DNA of 37,008 bases from an uncultured beta proteobacterium (lineage in GTDB: Bacteria > Pseudomonadota > Gammaproteobacteria > Burkholderiales > Nitrosomonadaceae), in the NCBI GenBank assembly GCA_900696615.1, contig CAADGS010000154.1, positions 1 to 37,008 of the forward strand. Reading direction: 5' to 3'. Position numbers and translations under genes: made by a program. The notes beneath the pieces were generated by a model. That model was not told the origin of the DNA. It did no database searches and saw only the letters and a program-made list of their open reading frames with translations. This document shows positions 24,748 through 36,270 of the stretch, one piece after another (the stretch's first letter is position 1; every line of letters begins with the position of its first letter).

Positions 24748-26850
24748 TTACTGAATATTAAGATTCTCGCTTAAAATACGCGGTGTAACGAAAATAAGTA
24801 GTTCACGTTTATTATCCACTTTAGCAGTATTGCGAAAAACATTGCCCAGCACTGGAATATCCCCTAGCAAAGGAATTTTGTTAACCACTTCGTTCTCAGT
24901 ACGGTCAAAAATTCCACCAATCACGACGGTTCCGCCATTTTCCACCAACACCTTAGTCGTTACCTGCTTCGTATTGATCGGAGGGGGCAGGAATGCATTG
25001 AGCGGCGTACCTATTTTATCCTGATTGACATTTAGCTCCATATCAATTTGCCCATTATAAGTAATCAATGGCTTGACCCTTAATCTGAGTGTTGCATCCA
25101 TAAAACGTATGCTGGTAGCACCGCTGCTGGTTGCCTGTTGATACGGAACTCGATCGCCTTGTTCGATAGTCGCTTCTACTCCATGCGCAGTCACAACACG
25201 CGGGCTAGCGATAATTCTGCCTCGTTGGTCTGTTTCCAATGCCGATAACTCGAGATTGATAATGCGGTTATTGTTTATTTTCATCAAACTAAGCCCTAAA
25301 GCAGCCGGTCCGCCCAGCAGACCCGTGGCTGCTGCAGCAGGTAAATTCACGTTCAGATTATTGGCGCCACTGGCTGCACCACCCGCAGCTAACGTGCTTG
25401 ATCCGGTCAAATTTCCTGATATCCCTAAGTTCTGATCTCCGAGTCCCGTTGCATTTTGGATACCGAAACGCGCGCCCAAATTGCGGCTGAATGTATCTGT
25501 CGCTTCGACAATGCGTGCTTCAATCATGACTTGCCGTTCAAAAACATCCAGTTTCTGGATGCGTTTCTTAATTTCATTTAACCTGACCGGAATATCGGTA
25601 ACCGTGATGGTGTTACTGATTTCATCTAAATTAATTGTCCCACGCTTGCTGAGCATCCCTTCGAACATTAACGAATTGACCCTGCGATGATTGAGATGAA
25701 GAATTTCTGTTTGCAATGGCTCCATTTCAGTAATTTGCAATTTCGCTTCCAAATCAAGCAGTTCTCTATCCGCCATTTCTTTACCGGGTGCCACAAAAAT
25801 GACGTTGCCGGTTTTGCGTTTATCCAATCCATGTACCTGCAAAACGATATCCAGCGCTTGATCCCACGGAACGTCCTTTAAGCGCAAGGTCAGATTTCCA
25901 CTTACAGAATCGCTGGCAATAATATTTAAATTGGTGAAGTCTGCGATAACTTGCAATATCGCTCTTACTTCCACGTCTTGAAAATTCAACGATAACCGCT
26001 CCCCCGTATAACCGCCATCGACTCGTTTTCTTTTTGCTAGCTCCTCTTCATCGTCCGTCAATGCCCGAACTTCCAGAATGAATTGCGTGCCCGATTGACG
26101 AGCCGAATGCTCCCATTTACCGCCAGACTTCACGATGATACGAACATTATCGCCCCGCTTTGAAGTTTCAACGGTATTTACCGGCGTAGCAAAATCTACA
26201 ACGTCCAAACGCCTTCTCAAATTGTCGGGAAGAAAAGTATCTACAAATTCGACAAAAATATCATTACCTTGCCGTTGAACGTCAACGCCGGTATTCGCTC
26301 TTGTCATATCCACAATGATACGGCCCTCGCCGCTTGTTCCACGCCGAAAATCAATATCACGCAAGCTATTCATTTGCTTGATTGCCGTCGCTTCAGCAAA
26401 CCGAACGGGAGCACTTACCACCGGATTTTCAGACACTGCGATTAGTCTAATGAAAAGCGTATTATCGATCGCTCGGATATTATGCTTCATTAATTTTGAT
26501 AAATTTAATACGACGCGAGTTCGATTTCCAACTTGAACAATATTGATGCTATGTAAATCACTCTCTGGTGCATCTTGAACATTCCTGCCCAGGCCGTTTG
26601 TAACATCGTAGAAATCAAAATAGATACGGTGAGGATTGCTTAGTGAAACACCAGTTGGAAGTGTTTGAAGTGGGCGGTCTAAGGTTAACTTAGCAACGAC
26701 TTCCCCATTTTGAATATTAGAAATATCAATCGATCGAATACTATTGACTGTATTCTGAACTACCTCTGATTCAGCCTCTTCAGCAAAAACCGCGGTTACG
26801 ATAAAAAACAACGGTGCTACTATTCCCAAACTCAGAATCTTTTTTCTCAT
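24748..26850 (-). CDS. pilQ: Type IV pilus secretin
   Basis: A 700-residue outer-membrane secretin through which the pilus exits. A Sec signal peptide (RKKILSLGIVAPLFFIVTAVFA) leads into two AMIN domains (about 40-130 and 160-255), which bind peptidoglycan. The short N-domain GERLSLNFQDVEVRAILQVI and the N1 domain (about 385-445) follow, then the secretin beta-barrel region, ending with the typical LLIFVTPRIL. A Gly/Ala/Asn-rich stretch (about 470-515) lies inside the secretin domain. It is the last gene of pilMNOPQ, 26 bp after pilP. The usual downstream aroK/aroB pair is absent. Confidence 0.96.
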   Translation of the reverse strand: MRKKILSLGIVAPLFFIVTAVFAEEAESEVVQNTVNSIRSIDISNIQNGEVVAKLTLDRPLQTLPTGVSLSNPHRIYFDFYDVTNGLGRNVQDAPESDLHSINIVQVGNRTRVVLNLSKLMKHNIRAIDNTLFIRLIAVSENPVVSAPVRFAEATAIKQMNSLRDIDFRRGTSGEGRIIVDMTRANTGVDVQRQGNDIFVEFVDTFLPDNLRRRLDVVDFATPVNTVETSKRGDNVRIIVKSGGKWEHSARQSGTQFILEVRALTDDEEELAKRKRVDGGYTGERLSLNFQDVEVRAILQVIADFTNLNIIASDSVSGNLTLRLKDVPWDQALDIVLQVHGLDKRKTGNVIFVAPGKEMADRELLDLEAKLQITEMEPLQTEILHLNHRRVNSLMFEGMLSKRGTINLDEISNTITVTDIPVRLNEIKKRIQKLDVFERQVMIEARIVEATDTFSRNLGARFGIQNATGLGDQNLGISGNLTGSSTLAAGGAASGANNLNVNLPAAAATGLLGGPAALGLSLMKINNNRIINLELSALETDQRGRIIASPRVVTAHGVEATIEQGDRVPYQQATSSGATSIRFMDATLRLRVKPLITYNGQIDMELNVNQDKIGTPLNAFLPPPINTKQVTTKVLVENGGTVVIGGIFDRTENEVVNKIPLLGDIPVLGNVFRNTAKVDNKRELLIFVTPRILSENLNIQ

Positions 26851-26876
26851 TGTCGATAGCTAACATGGTTGTACTT

Positions 26877-27395
26877 CTAATTTTTCAGCATGAGTGCACT
26901 AACTCGTTCAGTCCATTCATTCACGCCCCCCTGTACAATCTCTACCAGCTTAACTTCCGCTTCTGAAATATGATTGATTTTGCCAAAATTTTGCCCCAAA
27001 TAATTGCCTTCTTTAACCCGATACAATGTACCTTCCGGTGATTTTATCAAAGCATAGATTGATCCATCCCGCTGCAATGAGCCGACCATTGCTAAACTTT
27101 CTAACGGATAAGATTCCAAAACTTCCTTGCTGCGATTTAAATCTGGTTGAATGCCATTTATCGTATTCTGTGCTTGATCACTCTTACGCGGCATAAATGG
27201 ATTGGCTATATCAAATGCTTGATACGTAAAATGCTTATAGGATTTTACATCCGGTACTGGATCGATCTTCCCATATAAGCCATTTCCGGAATCATTGATG
27301 AATGTCTCCAGATCACTATAATCATTCTTACTACAAGCCGTTATCATTATCAAAGAAACAATAAGTAGTACTAGTAGGAACAACTGCTTAATCAT
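26877..27395 (-). CDS. pilP: Type IV pilus assembly lipoprotein
   Basis: A 172-residue lipoprotein that links the inner-membrane PilMNO complex to the PilQ secretin. The signal peptide ends in a lipobox (MITAC, Cys21). The mature protein has the HQ-type PilP fold: DVKSYKHFTYQAFDIANPF, SLAMVGSLQRDGSIYALIKS and VKEGNYLGQNFGKI. GGAGG stands about 10 bases before the ATG. It is 3 bp after pilO and 26 bp before pilQ. Confidence 0.95.
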   Translation of the reverse strand: MIKQLFLLVLLIVSLIMITACSKNDYSDLETFINDSGNGLYGKIDPVPDVKSYKHFTYQAFDIANPFMPRKSDQAQNTINGIQPDLNRSKEVLESYPLESLAMVGSLQRDGSIYALIKSPEGTLYRVKEGNYLGQNFGKINHISEAEVKLVEIVQGGVNEWTERVSALMLKN

Positions 27396-27398
27396 AAT

Positions 27399-28010
27399 TC
27401 ATTTTCCTCCAGCCTGCTTTGCAATTTCTTCTTCATCAAGATAGCGATAGGTTTTTGCAACCGCATCCAATACCAATTTCCCATCAGACCCAGGCGCCAT
27501 GCTGATATCGTTTAATGTAACTATCCGTGGTAATTTTGCAACATCACTGGCAAATGCCCCAATATCGTGATAATCCCCAATCACACGAATTGCGATAGGC
27601 AGCTCCGCATAGAATGCATTGATTGTTTCACTGATTGCTGGTTTGAATAATTCAAACTGGAGTCCCCGTCCTAAGCCCGCTTGATTAATATCGACCAGCA
27701 AAGCCTCCATTTCTGATTTATCGGGTAACTGCTTCAACAACACACTCAACGAGCTCTCGATATCCTTTAATTGCTGCCGTAACGCAGATAAATTTACCGC
27801 GCTTCTTTTTTTTACTTGATAAGTAGTTTTTAACGTTTCTTCTTGAACTTGGGCATTTTCTAATGTTTGCAACTGCTCTTGCCAGACAAAAAAATAGCCA
27901 CCTACTACGATGGCAATAAATAGCATAATCAAAGCGCATACTTTAAAGGGTACTGGCCAACTGCCGGCATTGTTGATGTCAAGCTGACGTAACTCAATAA
28001 GTAGATTCAT
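27399..28010 (-). CDS. pilO: Type IV pilus assembly protein
   Basis: A 203-residue inner-membrane protein with one N-terminal membrane segment (VCALIMLFIAIVVGGYFF), a periplasmic coiled coil (about 45-95) and a ferredoxin-like domain. FELFKPAISETINAFYAELP followed by IAIRVIGDYHDIGAF is the PilO signature. It pairs with PilN to form the alignment complex. It follows pilN by 51 bp and precedes pilP by 3 bp. The start has no clear ribosome binding site. Confidence 0.94.
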   Translation of the reverse strand: MNLLIELRQLDINNAGSWPVPFKVCALIMLFIAIVVGGYFFVWQEQLQTLENAQVQEETLKTTYQVKKRSAVNLSALRQQLKDIESSLSVLLKQLPDKSEMEALLVDINQAGLGRGLQFELFKPAISETINAFYAELPIAIRVIGDYHDIGAFASDVAKLPRIVTLNDISMAPGSDGKLVLDAVAKTYRYLDEEEIAKQAGGK

Positions 28011-28061
28011 CGCGATGGTTTCTTATACTAAGAGTGTTAAAAAAATTAAAATAAAATAATT

Positions 28062-28634
28062 CTATAGCTCCTCGGCCTGTACACCTTCAGAGGATGCATG
28101 CGTAAGCTTTACTTTCATATTAAATTCATTCTGGCGCGCATTATTAACAGTAGTCGCCTTAATCTCTATTAATAAAGCCGATTCAAGATATGGAGAAGAT
28201 TCAAGATTTCGCATCAATGTTGAAACCCAAGCATTGGATTGCGCAAAACCTATCAAGTTAATATCATCATTAACCTGTTTTACGCTTTGTAAGTAAACGC
28301 CATCTGGAATTAACCTCGCCAGTTGATCCATTAAATGGACAACTTCCGATCGGCTGTTCTGTAATGACTCGACGATTTGTTTACGAGCCAATAGTTCGTT
28401 CGTACTGGCTTTAATATTTTGAATCTCTGCAATTTCTTTATCCAAGATAGCAATTTGATTATTCAAATACTGATTGCGGCCATTTTGATACTCTATTTCT
28501 CCAGCAATCATCGAATTGATTGACCAAATAGCGGCAATACCCAGAAAACCGATTATGCCCGCTAATACCGCTATTTGCTGTTGCTGTGCCTTGCGTTTTA
28601 ACTCACGGTGCGGTAGGAGATTAATTCGTATCAT
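28062..28634 (-). CDS. pilN: Type IV pilus assembly protein
   Basis: A 190-residue single-pass inner-membrane protein. The cytoplasmic tail MIRINLLPHRELKRK is the conserved segment that inserts into a groove of PilM; a membrane helix (about 22-42) and a periplasmic coiled coil follow, with a C-terminal ferredoxin-like part (LARLIPDGVYLQSVKQ). The start overlaps the end of pilM by four bases (ATGA), so synthesis of the two partners is coupled. Confidence 0.95.
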   Translation of the reverse strand: MIRINLLPHRELKRKAQQQQIAVLAGIIGFLGIAAIWSINSMIAGEIEYQNGRNQYLNNQIAILDKEIAEIQNIKASTNELLARKQIVESLQNSRSEVVHLMDQLARLIPDGVYLQSVKQVNDDINLIGFAQSNAWVSTLMRNLESSPYLESALLIEIKATTVNNARQNEFNMKVKLTHASSEGVQAEEL

Positions 28635-29734
28635 GATGGATCAAAACTACGCAATGCCAAGCCGCAGGCAATTAAAAGAGAAGGCGCATCGGTATTCAAT
28701 TGCCTTGCAGTGACTCGGCTTGCTAATTCCATATTAGTAAAAGGATTGACAATTAGCGTACTCACTTGCGTGCGCGACGCGATAATGTCACTTAGGCCGG
28801 GGATCACTGCGCATCCACCTGCAATAAAAATATAATTTACTTCCGTGTATTGCGTAGAAGTGTAGAAAAATTGTATTGCCCGCATCACTTCAATCGCTAA
28901 TGTTTCACAAAATGGTTGCAATACGTCTGATTTATAATTCCCAGGCAAATTGCCGTTTCGTTTGGCAATTTCTGATTCTTCCATCGAAAGATTGAATTGA
29001 TTGCTAATTTCCTGAGTAAGCTGATTTCCCCCGAATAACTGATCTCTTGTGTATACAGGTTCTCCGTTATGAAACACATTAATTTTCATAACTGTTGCGC
29101 CAATATCAACCAGTGCGATTACTTGATCTTTGCTGCCATCTGGTAATTGACCGAAAGTCTGTTCAAAAGCCGCTTGTGCTGCAAAAGATTCTATATCCAT
29201 GACTACGGCTTTCAAACCCGCAGACATCGCTGCAGCCACTCGGTCTTCCACTTTCTCTTTACGCGATGCAACAATAAGAATTTCCACTTCTTCGGGATTA
29301 TCTGGAACTGGTTTAACAATTTGAAAATCAAGATCGATTTCATCGAGAGGAAAAGGAATGTACTGACTCGCTTCGTTTTCTACCTGGAATGCAAGATCAT
29401 CTTCACGTTGTCCTGCAGGTACAATAATCTTTTTGGTAATGACATCCGTCACGGGTAGTGCGAGTGCTACATTTCTCTGACGGGTACCCATGCGCTTCCA
29501 GCCACGTTGTATACATTCACTGACTGTTTCCAAATTAACGATCCCACCGTCGAGCATTGCATCGGCAGGCATTGGCTCAATTACATATCGCTCAATTCGA
29601 TAGCTTTGATTTGCTTTACCAAGCATCGATAATTCAACCATTTTTACAGAAGAAGAACTGATATCCACTCCTATTAAGTGGGGCGATCTCATTCTGAAAA
29701 AATCTAAATTAATATCAAAACTACCATTCAACAT
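28631..29734 (-). CDS. pilM: Type IV pilus assembly ATPase-like protein
   Basis: A 367-residue actin-like (FtsA fold) cytoplasmic protein that binds PilN and nucleotide. PHLIGVDISSSSVKMVEL is the phosphate-1 region, ALVDIGATVMKINVF phosphate-2 and IFIAGGCAVIPGLSDII the adenosine motif. The start is at the first ATG of the frame (MLNGSFDINLDFF), which aligns with the family; no strong ribosome binding site is seen. It is the first gene of pilMNOPQ and diverges from mrcA, an arrangement conserved in proteobacteria. Confidence 0.95.
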   Translation of the reverse strand: MLNGSFDINLDFFRMRSPHLIGVDISSSSVKMVELSMLGKANQSYRIERYVIEPMPADAMLDGGIVNLETVSECIQRGWKRMGTRQRNVALALPVTDVITKKIIVPAGQREDDLAFQVENEASQYIPFPLDEIDLDFQIVKPVPDNPEEVEILIVASRKEKVEDRVAAAMSAGLKAVVMDIESFAAQAAFEQTFGQLPDGSKDQVIALVDIGATVMKINVFHNGEPVYTRDQLFGGNQLTQEISNQFNLSMEESEIAKRNGNLPGNYKSDVLQPFCETLAIEVMRAIQFFYTSTQYTEVNYIFIAGGCAVIPGLSDIIASRTQVSTLIVNPFTNMELASRVTARQLNTDAPSLLIACGLALRSFDPS

Positions 29735-29815
29735 TGGCTTGTCACAGTGATAAGGTTAATCTATAAATTACCCAATCCATATAAAAAATATGTAAACTAT
29801 TTAATCGTCGCAGAA

Positions 29816-29821
29816 ATTATA
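29816..29821 (-). promoter_or_regulatory. Candidate -10 box for the pilMNOPQ operon
   Basis: On the minus strand the perfect hexamer TATAAT lies about 80 bp upstream of the pilM start. No good -35 box accompanies it at 17 bp, so this is a weak call. Confidence 0.35.
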
Positions 29822-29907
29822 AAAATACATTTAAGTAACGCAGTAAATTCTGCCAGATTTGACAAACTCTTTATCTTTTGAAAAGGGGTACATATTGCCC
29901 CCATAAC

Positions 29908-29913
29908 TATAAT
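29908..29913 (+). promoter_or_regulatory. Candidate -10 box for mrcA
   Basis: A perfect TATAAT 34 bp before the mrcA ATG on the plus strand. No consensus -35 is visible. A TTGACA at 29859-29864 is too far away (43 bp) to pair with it. Confidence 0.45.
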
Positions 29914-29947
29914 TTAACCTTCACTCCATTAAATTAATCCGATATTC

Positions 29948-32272
29948 ATGTTAGCTCGTTGGTTTTACTATTTACTTGCTGTTCTATCAGCATTGAGTTT
30001 GATTGGTGTCTTATTGATAGCATTTGCAGCATTAGTCATCTACTCAAATCTGCCGTCTTTGGATACATTAACCGATTATCGCCCTAAAATACCGTTGCGT
30101 ATTTACAGTGACGAAGGCTTATTAATCGGAGAGTTTGGAGCCGAACGAAGAAATGTTGTTACAATTTCCGAAGTGCCCAAGCATCTTAAACAAGCAATTC
30201 TTGCGGCTGAAGATGATCGCTTCTATGAGCATGGAGGCGTTGATTATCTTGGAGTATTACGCGCCGCTTATTCAAATTTTTCTGCAGGAAGTGTACGACA
30301 AGGTGCAAGTACTATTACCATGCAAGTGGCACGTAACTTCTTTCTAACCAGGGAAAAAACGCTAACTAGAAAATTTAGTGAAGCTTTATTAGCCTTTAAA
30401 ATTGAGCATAATCTCAGTAAAGACAAGATCTTAGAGTTATATATCAACCAAATTTACCTTGGTCAGCGCAGCTATGGGTTTGCTGCTGCCGCACAAACAT
30501 ATTTCGGTAAGTCTCTACAAGAAATTAATATGGCTGAAGCTGCCATGTTAGCAGGCTTACCCAAAGCGCCATCTAGTTATAATCCTATTAGTAATTTTAA
30601 GCGCGCAAAAAGCCGACAGTTATACGTACTCGGAAGGCTGCGTAACTTGAACCATATTTCAAGTAGCGAATTGAGTGAGTTAGAAAAACTACCTATTCCC
30701 ATTAAGAAGCAATCACTAATTTTCGCAATGCCCGCCGAATATATCGCAGAGATGGTTCGCCAAGTAATCTATGATCGCTATCAAGAGGAAGCTTACAACA
30801 AAGGAATAAAAGTCTACACAACAATCCGTCAACTGGATCAGATAGCCGCTTATCAAGCACTCAGAAAAAATGTAATCGATTATGACAAACGTCGTGGCTA
30901 CCGTGGAGCAGAAGCCCACATAGATTTGCTTAAATACAGTGCTAACCAAGAAAAAACACTTGATGATGTATTAGATGAAATTACCGACAGTGACGATATT
31001 CATCCAGCAATCGTTCTTAGCGTCAAACCCAATGCGGTACAGGTTTATCGGAAGGGTGGAGAAGTTGTTGAAATCACTGGTGAAGGTCTCAGATTTGCAC
31101 AAAAATTTATAAGCAATAAGAAAGAAGCTGAGAAAAAATATATAACACCCGGCGCTTTAATTCGAATACAGAAAAATAATAAAAATATGTGGCAAATCGC
31201 TCAACTTCCTGAAGTAGAGGCAGCCGTGGTTTCTCTTGATCCGAATGATGGAGCCATACGCGCTTTGATTGGCGGTTTCGATTTTTATAAAAATCAATTT
31301 AATCATGTAACACAAGCATGGCGGCAACCCGGCTCCAGTTTTAAGCCGTTTATTTATTCAGCTGCCTTGGAAAAAGGATTTACGCCAGCCACTATTATTA
31401 ATGATGCACCGCTTTCATTCAGCGCTGCGCAAACAGGCAATCAACTATGGGAACCCAAGAATTTTGATGGTAAATTTGAAGGGCCAATGCGCATGCGTAC
31501 TGCGTTAGTCAAATCAAAGAATCTTGTATCCATCCGAATATTACAAGCTATCGGCATACAATATGGGCAAGACTATATCACCCGCTTTGGTTTTGATGCC
31601 AATCGCCATCCACCATATCTACCGATGGTATTAGGCGCAGGCTCAGCAACACCCATGCAAATGGCCGCGGGATATGCCATTTTTGCAAATGGCGGTTTTC
31701 GTATATCGCCCTATTTTATAAAACGTATTGAGGATGAAAAAGGCAACTTACTTGAACATTTCCAGCCATTAACAGTTTCAAATGGGGCAAAGCGAGTGCT
31801 TGATCCGCGTAATGCATTTATCATGACTAGTATGATGCAAGATGTAATTAATCACGGAACGGCCATTAAAGCCAAGCAACTAGGGCGTCCTGACTTAGCT
31901 GGTAAAACAGGCACTACTAGTAATTTTATTGACGCTTGGTTTTGTGGCTACCAGAAAGACCTGGTTACGATAGCATGGACGGGATATGACGAGCCTAAGT
32001 CACTTGGAAATAATGAAACAGGGGGTCGCGTGGCATTACCCATCTGGATTGATTATATGAATATAGCGCTAAAAGACATCCCGGTAGCACAATATAAAAT
32101 TCCTAATGGCGTTCTTGCAACAAAAATCAATCCAATAACCGGGTTTAGAGAAACTTCTGGAACCATGACAGAATATTTTTTCAATGAACAACTGCCGCCA
32201 CTTGCAGAAACTCCACTTTATTTTGAACAATCTCCTAAAGAAACGAGAGAAGTTAAAGATCAGTTGTTCTGA
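29948..32272 (+). CDS. mrcA: Penicillin-binding protein 1A (bifunctional transglycosylase/transpeptidase)
   Basis: A 774-residue class A PBP that polymerises and crosslinks peptidoglycan in the periplasm. One N-terminal membrane anchor (about 8-33) precedes the glycosyltransferase domain, with Glu88 in AAEDDRFYEHGG and QGASTITMQVARNFFL. An OB-like insert (about 310-425), typical of PBP1A, follows. The transpeptidase has SSFK (Ser463, Lys466), SKN (523-525) and KTGTT (653-657). It is full length and starts divergently from pilM. Confidence 0.96.
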   Translation: MLARWFYYLLAVLSALSLIGVLLIAFAALVIYSNLPSLDTLTDYRPKIPLRIYSDEGLLIGEFGAERRNVVTISEVPKHLKQAILAAEDDRFYEHGGVDYLGVLRAAYSNFSAGSVRQGASTITMQVARNFFLTREKTLTRKFSEALLAFKIEHNLSKDKILELYINQIYLGQRSYGFAAAAQTYFGKSLQEINMAEAAMLAGLPKAPSSYNPISNFKRAKSRQLYVLGRLRNLNHISSSELSELEKLPIPIKKQSLIFAMPAEYIAEMVRQVIYDRYQEEAYNKGIKVYTTIRQLDQIAAYQALRKNVIDYDKRRGYRGAEAHIDLLKYSANQEKTLDDVLDEITDSDDIHPAIVLSVKPNAVQVYRKGGEVVEITGEGLRFAQKFISNKKEAEKKYITPGALIRIQKNNKNMWQIAQLPEVEAAVVSLDPNDGAIRALIGGFDFYKNQFNHVTQAWRQPGSSFKPFIYSAALEKGFTPATIINDAPLSFSAAQTGNQLWEPKNFDGKFEGPMRMRTALVKSKNLVSIRILQAIGIQYGQDYITRFGFDANRHPPYLPMVLGAGSATPMQMAAGYAIFANGGFRISPYFIKRIEDEKGNLLEHFQPLTVSNGAKRVLDPRNAFIMTSMMQDVINHGTAIKAKQLGRPDLAGKTGTTSNFIDAWFCGYQKDLVTIAWTGYDEPKSLGNNETGGRVALPIWIDYMNIALKDIPVAQYKIPNGVLATKINPITGFRETSGTMTEYFFNEQLPPLAETPLYFEQSPKETREVKDQLF

Positions 32273-32415
32273 CACACACCATTTTATGACTCATAGCGCG
32301 ACATTTGCGGGGTTTACTCAATTCTGGTACAGCATCTCTTGCAGCATAGCACGGGAATTAACTTCTAATAAGTGCTATTCATTGAAGATCTAAACCAGCA
32401 AATGGTTACTACGGT

Positions 32416-33592
<1,177 letters not shown>

Positions 33593-33781
33593 TTTCTGAA
33601 TAGATTCCGAATAATTAAGCAACTGATATTGTATACTAAATAGGTACCTCGTATTTCATCCAAATTCTAATTGTAATAAAAATCAACTCATTTACCCCGC
33701 TATCATAAGCTGATTGATAAGCAGCTAGTGCGGAGTGATCCTAAATCACCTTAGCCTAAAGTTCATATAATTTTTATCTAA

Positions 33782-34375
33782 TTATTTTTGCAACCATGCA
33801 CGTATAACACTGTTTGCATTCTCGATCCCAGAAGCTGCGACACTAGAAAATAGTTGGACACTGCATTGAGGATAGGTTTTTTGTACATATGAATTTACTA
33901 CATCAAATGTTTTATTTGCCTGTAATTTACTTAGCTTATCAGCTTTAGTTAGTAAAATATGGATTGATTTTCCTGTAGGAATAAACCAATCTAACATTTG
34001 AATATCGAGTTGCTTTAATGGATGTCGAATATCCATTATCAGAATTAAACCTTTTAGCGATTGCCGTGTTCTTAAATATGTACTCAATAAATCTTCCCAA
34101 TGCTTTCTAACTGAGAAAGGCACCTTGGCATATCCATATCCTGGCAAATCAACAAAAAACTGATCAGTATTTAACCTAAAAAAATTGATTTGCTGGGTTC
34201 GCCCAGGCGTTTTACTAACGAAAGCTAAGCGATTTCTATTAGTCAAAGTATTAATGACACTCGATTTACCAGCATTGGATCTACCAGCAAATGCAATTTC
34301 AATACCTGAATGCTGTGGCAAATCTCGAATATTATTCACCGATATATAAAAAGAAGCGTTTAGAAATGCAGTCAT
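33782..34375 (-). CDS. engB: Ribosome biogenesis GTPase EngB (YihA/YsxC)
   Basis: A 197-residue TRAFAC GTPase needed for assembly of the large ribosomal subunit. All G motifs are clear: G1 [10 protein letters not shown]2 [14 protein letters not shown]3 [11 protein letters not shown]4 LLTKADKL and G5 FSSVAASG. It is the third gene after birA and coaX, 11 bp from coaX, so it likely shares their transcript. The ATG has no clear ribosome binding site. Confidence 0.95.
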   Translation of the reverse strand: MTAFLNASFYISVNNIRDLPQHSGIEIAFAGRSNAGKSSVINTLTNRNRLAFVSKTPGRTQQINFFRLNTDQFFVDLPGYGYAKVPFSVRKHWEDLLSTYLRTRQSLKGLILIMDIRHPLKQLDIQMLDWFIPTGKSIHILLTKADKLSKLQANKTFDVVNSYVQKTYPQCSVQLFSSVAASGIENANSVIRAWLQK

Positions 34376-34386
34376 TGGTGAAGAAA

Positions 34387-35151
34387 TTAATTAAGAGGAG
34401 GAAAGGATCCGGTCATTTGAAGGTCTTTAGCAATTATTAATAGCCCCTCCAAAACTAGGTTGTCTATCTGCTTTATTGGAATATTGATAAATGGTAACAG
34501 CTCCGATGCTCCACCGCCAGTAATAAGATTATTTCCAATAGTTCTACCAAGCCGTAACGAAAGCAAATTATTCATCCTGTCTATAGCTCCAACTAAACAT
34601 TGAATAATACCGCTCGCGATTGCATCTTGAGTGGTCTGAGGGAATTCTTCATAATTTCCATCCTCAGAGATTATTAATTGAGTTCCAGACCGAAGACCTT
34701 TAAGCATCGATTCTATTCCTGGAATTATAATTCCACCTAAGAATTCTCCTGACTCGGATAATGCGTCGATAGTCATTGCTGTACCAACACTAATAACTAA
34801 ACAGGGCTGGTGATAAGTATCCCAGGCTGCAATTAAAGCAGCCCATCGGTCACTTCCTAACTGGGCAGGATCAGTGTAGCTATTACAGACATGACATTGA
34901 AATGCTTGCGAAACAAGCCAATAAGGCTTAACTGGCCAAATGGAAAGGAGCTTCTTTAATTTATTTTTTGTATCGGAACGGGCTACATGCGATACGACTA
35001 TCACTTCAGGTTTAGGTAACCGATCAAATTCATATTCTAGTGATGAAACTTCAGAAAATGAAATTTTTCCAGAATTGACCCATAGCTTATTTGCACTTAA
35101 CCCCCATTTAATAAAAGAATTACCAGAATCTATCACTAAGATATGAGACAT
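34387..35151 (-). CDS. coaX: Type III pantothenate kinase
   Basis: A 254-residue ASKHA-fold kinase that makes 4'-phosphopantothenate, the first step of coenzyme A synthesis. The phosphate-1 loop is [25 protein letters not shown] is the pantothenate/dimer region, and [12 protein letters not shown] and LGGIIIPGI are conserved motifs. It lies 6 bp after birA; a birA-coaX pair is well known in Bordetella, where coaX was first called baf. Coding DNA is strongly A+T-rich. Confidence 0.95.
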   Translation of the reverse strand: MSHILVIDSGNSFIKWGLSANKLWVNSGKISFSEVSSLEYEFDRLPKPEVIVVSHVARSDTKNKLKKLLSIWPVKPYWLVSQAFQCHVCNSYTDPAQLGSDRWAALIAAWDTYHQPCLVISVGTAMTIDALSESGEFLGGIIIPGIESMLKGLRSGTQLIISEDGNYEEFPQTTQDAIASGIIQCLVGAIDRMNNLLSLRLGRTIGNNLITGGGASELLPFINIPIKQIDNLVLEGLLIIAKDLQMTGSFPPLN

Positions 35152-35157
35152 AAAAGA

Positions 35158-36156
35158 TTAATTCAACCGCATAGAAATGTCCCCAATATTGTAAAAACTT
35201 CTACCTTTTTTAGTTATTAATATTAATGAGCCATCATGGCCTACACCATCTACCGTACCTTCAATCACAGATTTATCAGGAAGATACAAAGAAATTTTTT
35301 TACCCTGAAAAGCATGATAATTTATCCATTCTTCCATAAAATAATTAAATCCATATTTCTCAAATTTAATTAAAACATTTTGTAATTCAGATAGTAATGC
35401 GCTAAGCATTAGATTACGATCGATATTTTTATTAGTGATTGTAAATAAGTCGGTTACATCTTGATCAATTAGAGATCTAGAATATTTGGATAGTTTAAAA
35501 TTAATACCAATACCAATCACAATGAACGGTAGTCGCTTTGGGTTTGACTGTCGAAACTCGATCAAAATCCCCCCCAATTTGCTGTTATTGAAAATAATAT
35601 CATTAGGCCATTTAAGATTCACGTTGTTAATAGATAACGAATTAAAAACGCGAATTATGGCAATACCAATAACCAAGCTTAATCCTGATAACTTTGAAAT
35701 ATCTAAAGTGAAATACAAACCCAGCGAAAATGTAAGGCTTTGTCCCAATCCACTCAACCAGGAACGTCCCAATCGACCTCGTCCCTTAGTTTGCAATTCA
35801 GAAGCAATGACCAAAATACCTTTATAGTTCTCCAGTCCTTCGTTTTTTTCTAATCTGTTGATTAAGAAATTATTAGTTGAATCTACTGAATCAACGATCA
35901 TCAAATCTAATGAGCAAAAGTTTGGATGTTGATTTATATTCTTGAGAACAAAATCGGAGTTTAGCCAATTAATAGAATCTTTCAACCAATAACCTTTATT
36001 ATTAATTTCGAATAGGTTGATTTCTAACTCGCTTACATTTTTTAAAACAATAAATATCTCAGATGTTGTACATTGAAAATATTTAGAAATAGACTCGATT
36101 GAGTGTATTTCTCCATCACTCAGTAGGCGCAGGAAGGATAATTCATTAATTATCAA
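35158..36156 (-). CDS. birA: Biotin-protein ligase with N-terminal winged helix
   Basis: A 332-residue ligase that joins biotin to acetyl-CoA carboxylase through biotinyl-AMP. Residues about 1-70 form a winged-helix-like domain (LRLLSDGEIHSIESISKYF), so it may also act as a repressor, as in E. coli. The catalytic domain has the ATP/biotin loop KGRGRLGRSW and KWPNDIIF; the C-terminal SH3-like domain has VIEGTVDGVGHDGSL. The start is TTG, directly preceded by an in-frame TAA, so no earlier start exists. Codon use is much more A+T-rich than in the bio operon. Confidence 0.94.
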   Translation of the reverse strand: MIINELSFLRLLSDGEIHSIESISKYFQCTTSEIFIVLKNVSELEINLFEINNKGYWLKDSINWLNSDFVLKNINQHPNFCSLDLMIVDSVDSTNNFLINRLEKNEGLENYKGILVIASELQTKGRGRLGRSWLSGLGQSLTFSLGLYFTLDISKLSGLSLVIGIAIIRVFNSLSINNVNLKWPNDIIFNNSKLGGILIEFRQSNPKRLPFIVIGIGINFKLSKYSRSLIDQDVTDLFTITNKNIDRNLMLSALLSELQNVLIKFEKYGFNYFMEEWINYHAFQGKKISLYLPDKSVIEGTVDGVGHDGSLILITKKGRSFYNIGDISMRLN

Positions 36157-36270
36157 TTACTTATTGTTATATGCAAAGGGATTAAGCAGAATTTACAAAT
36201 TATACTGTTATTTAGTATGAGGTGATACCCAAAACAAGGCAGATCGTTACGCGTTGATATAAAAATAAAT

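Noticed and set aside
29859-29890. TTGACA at 29859 as the -35 box of mrcA
   Set aside because: No -10 box lies at 16-18 bp, and the TATAAT at 29908 is 43 bp away.
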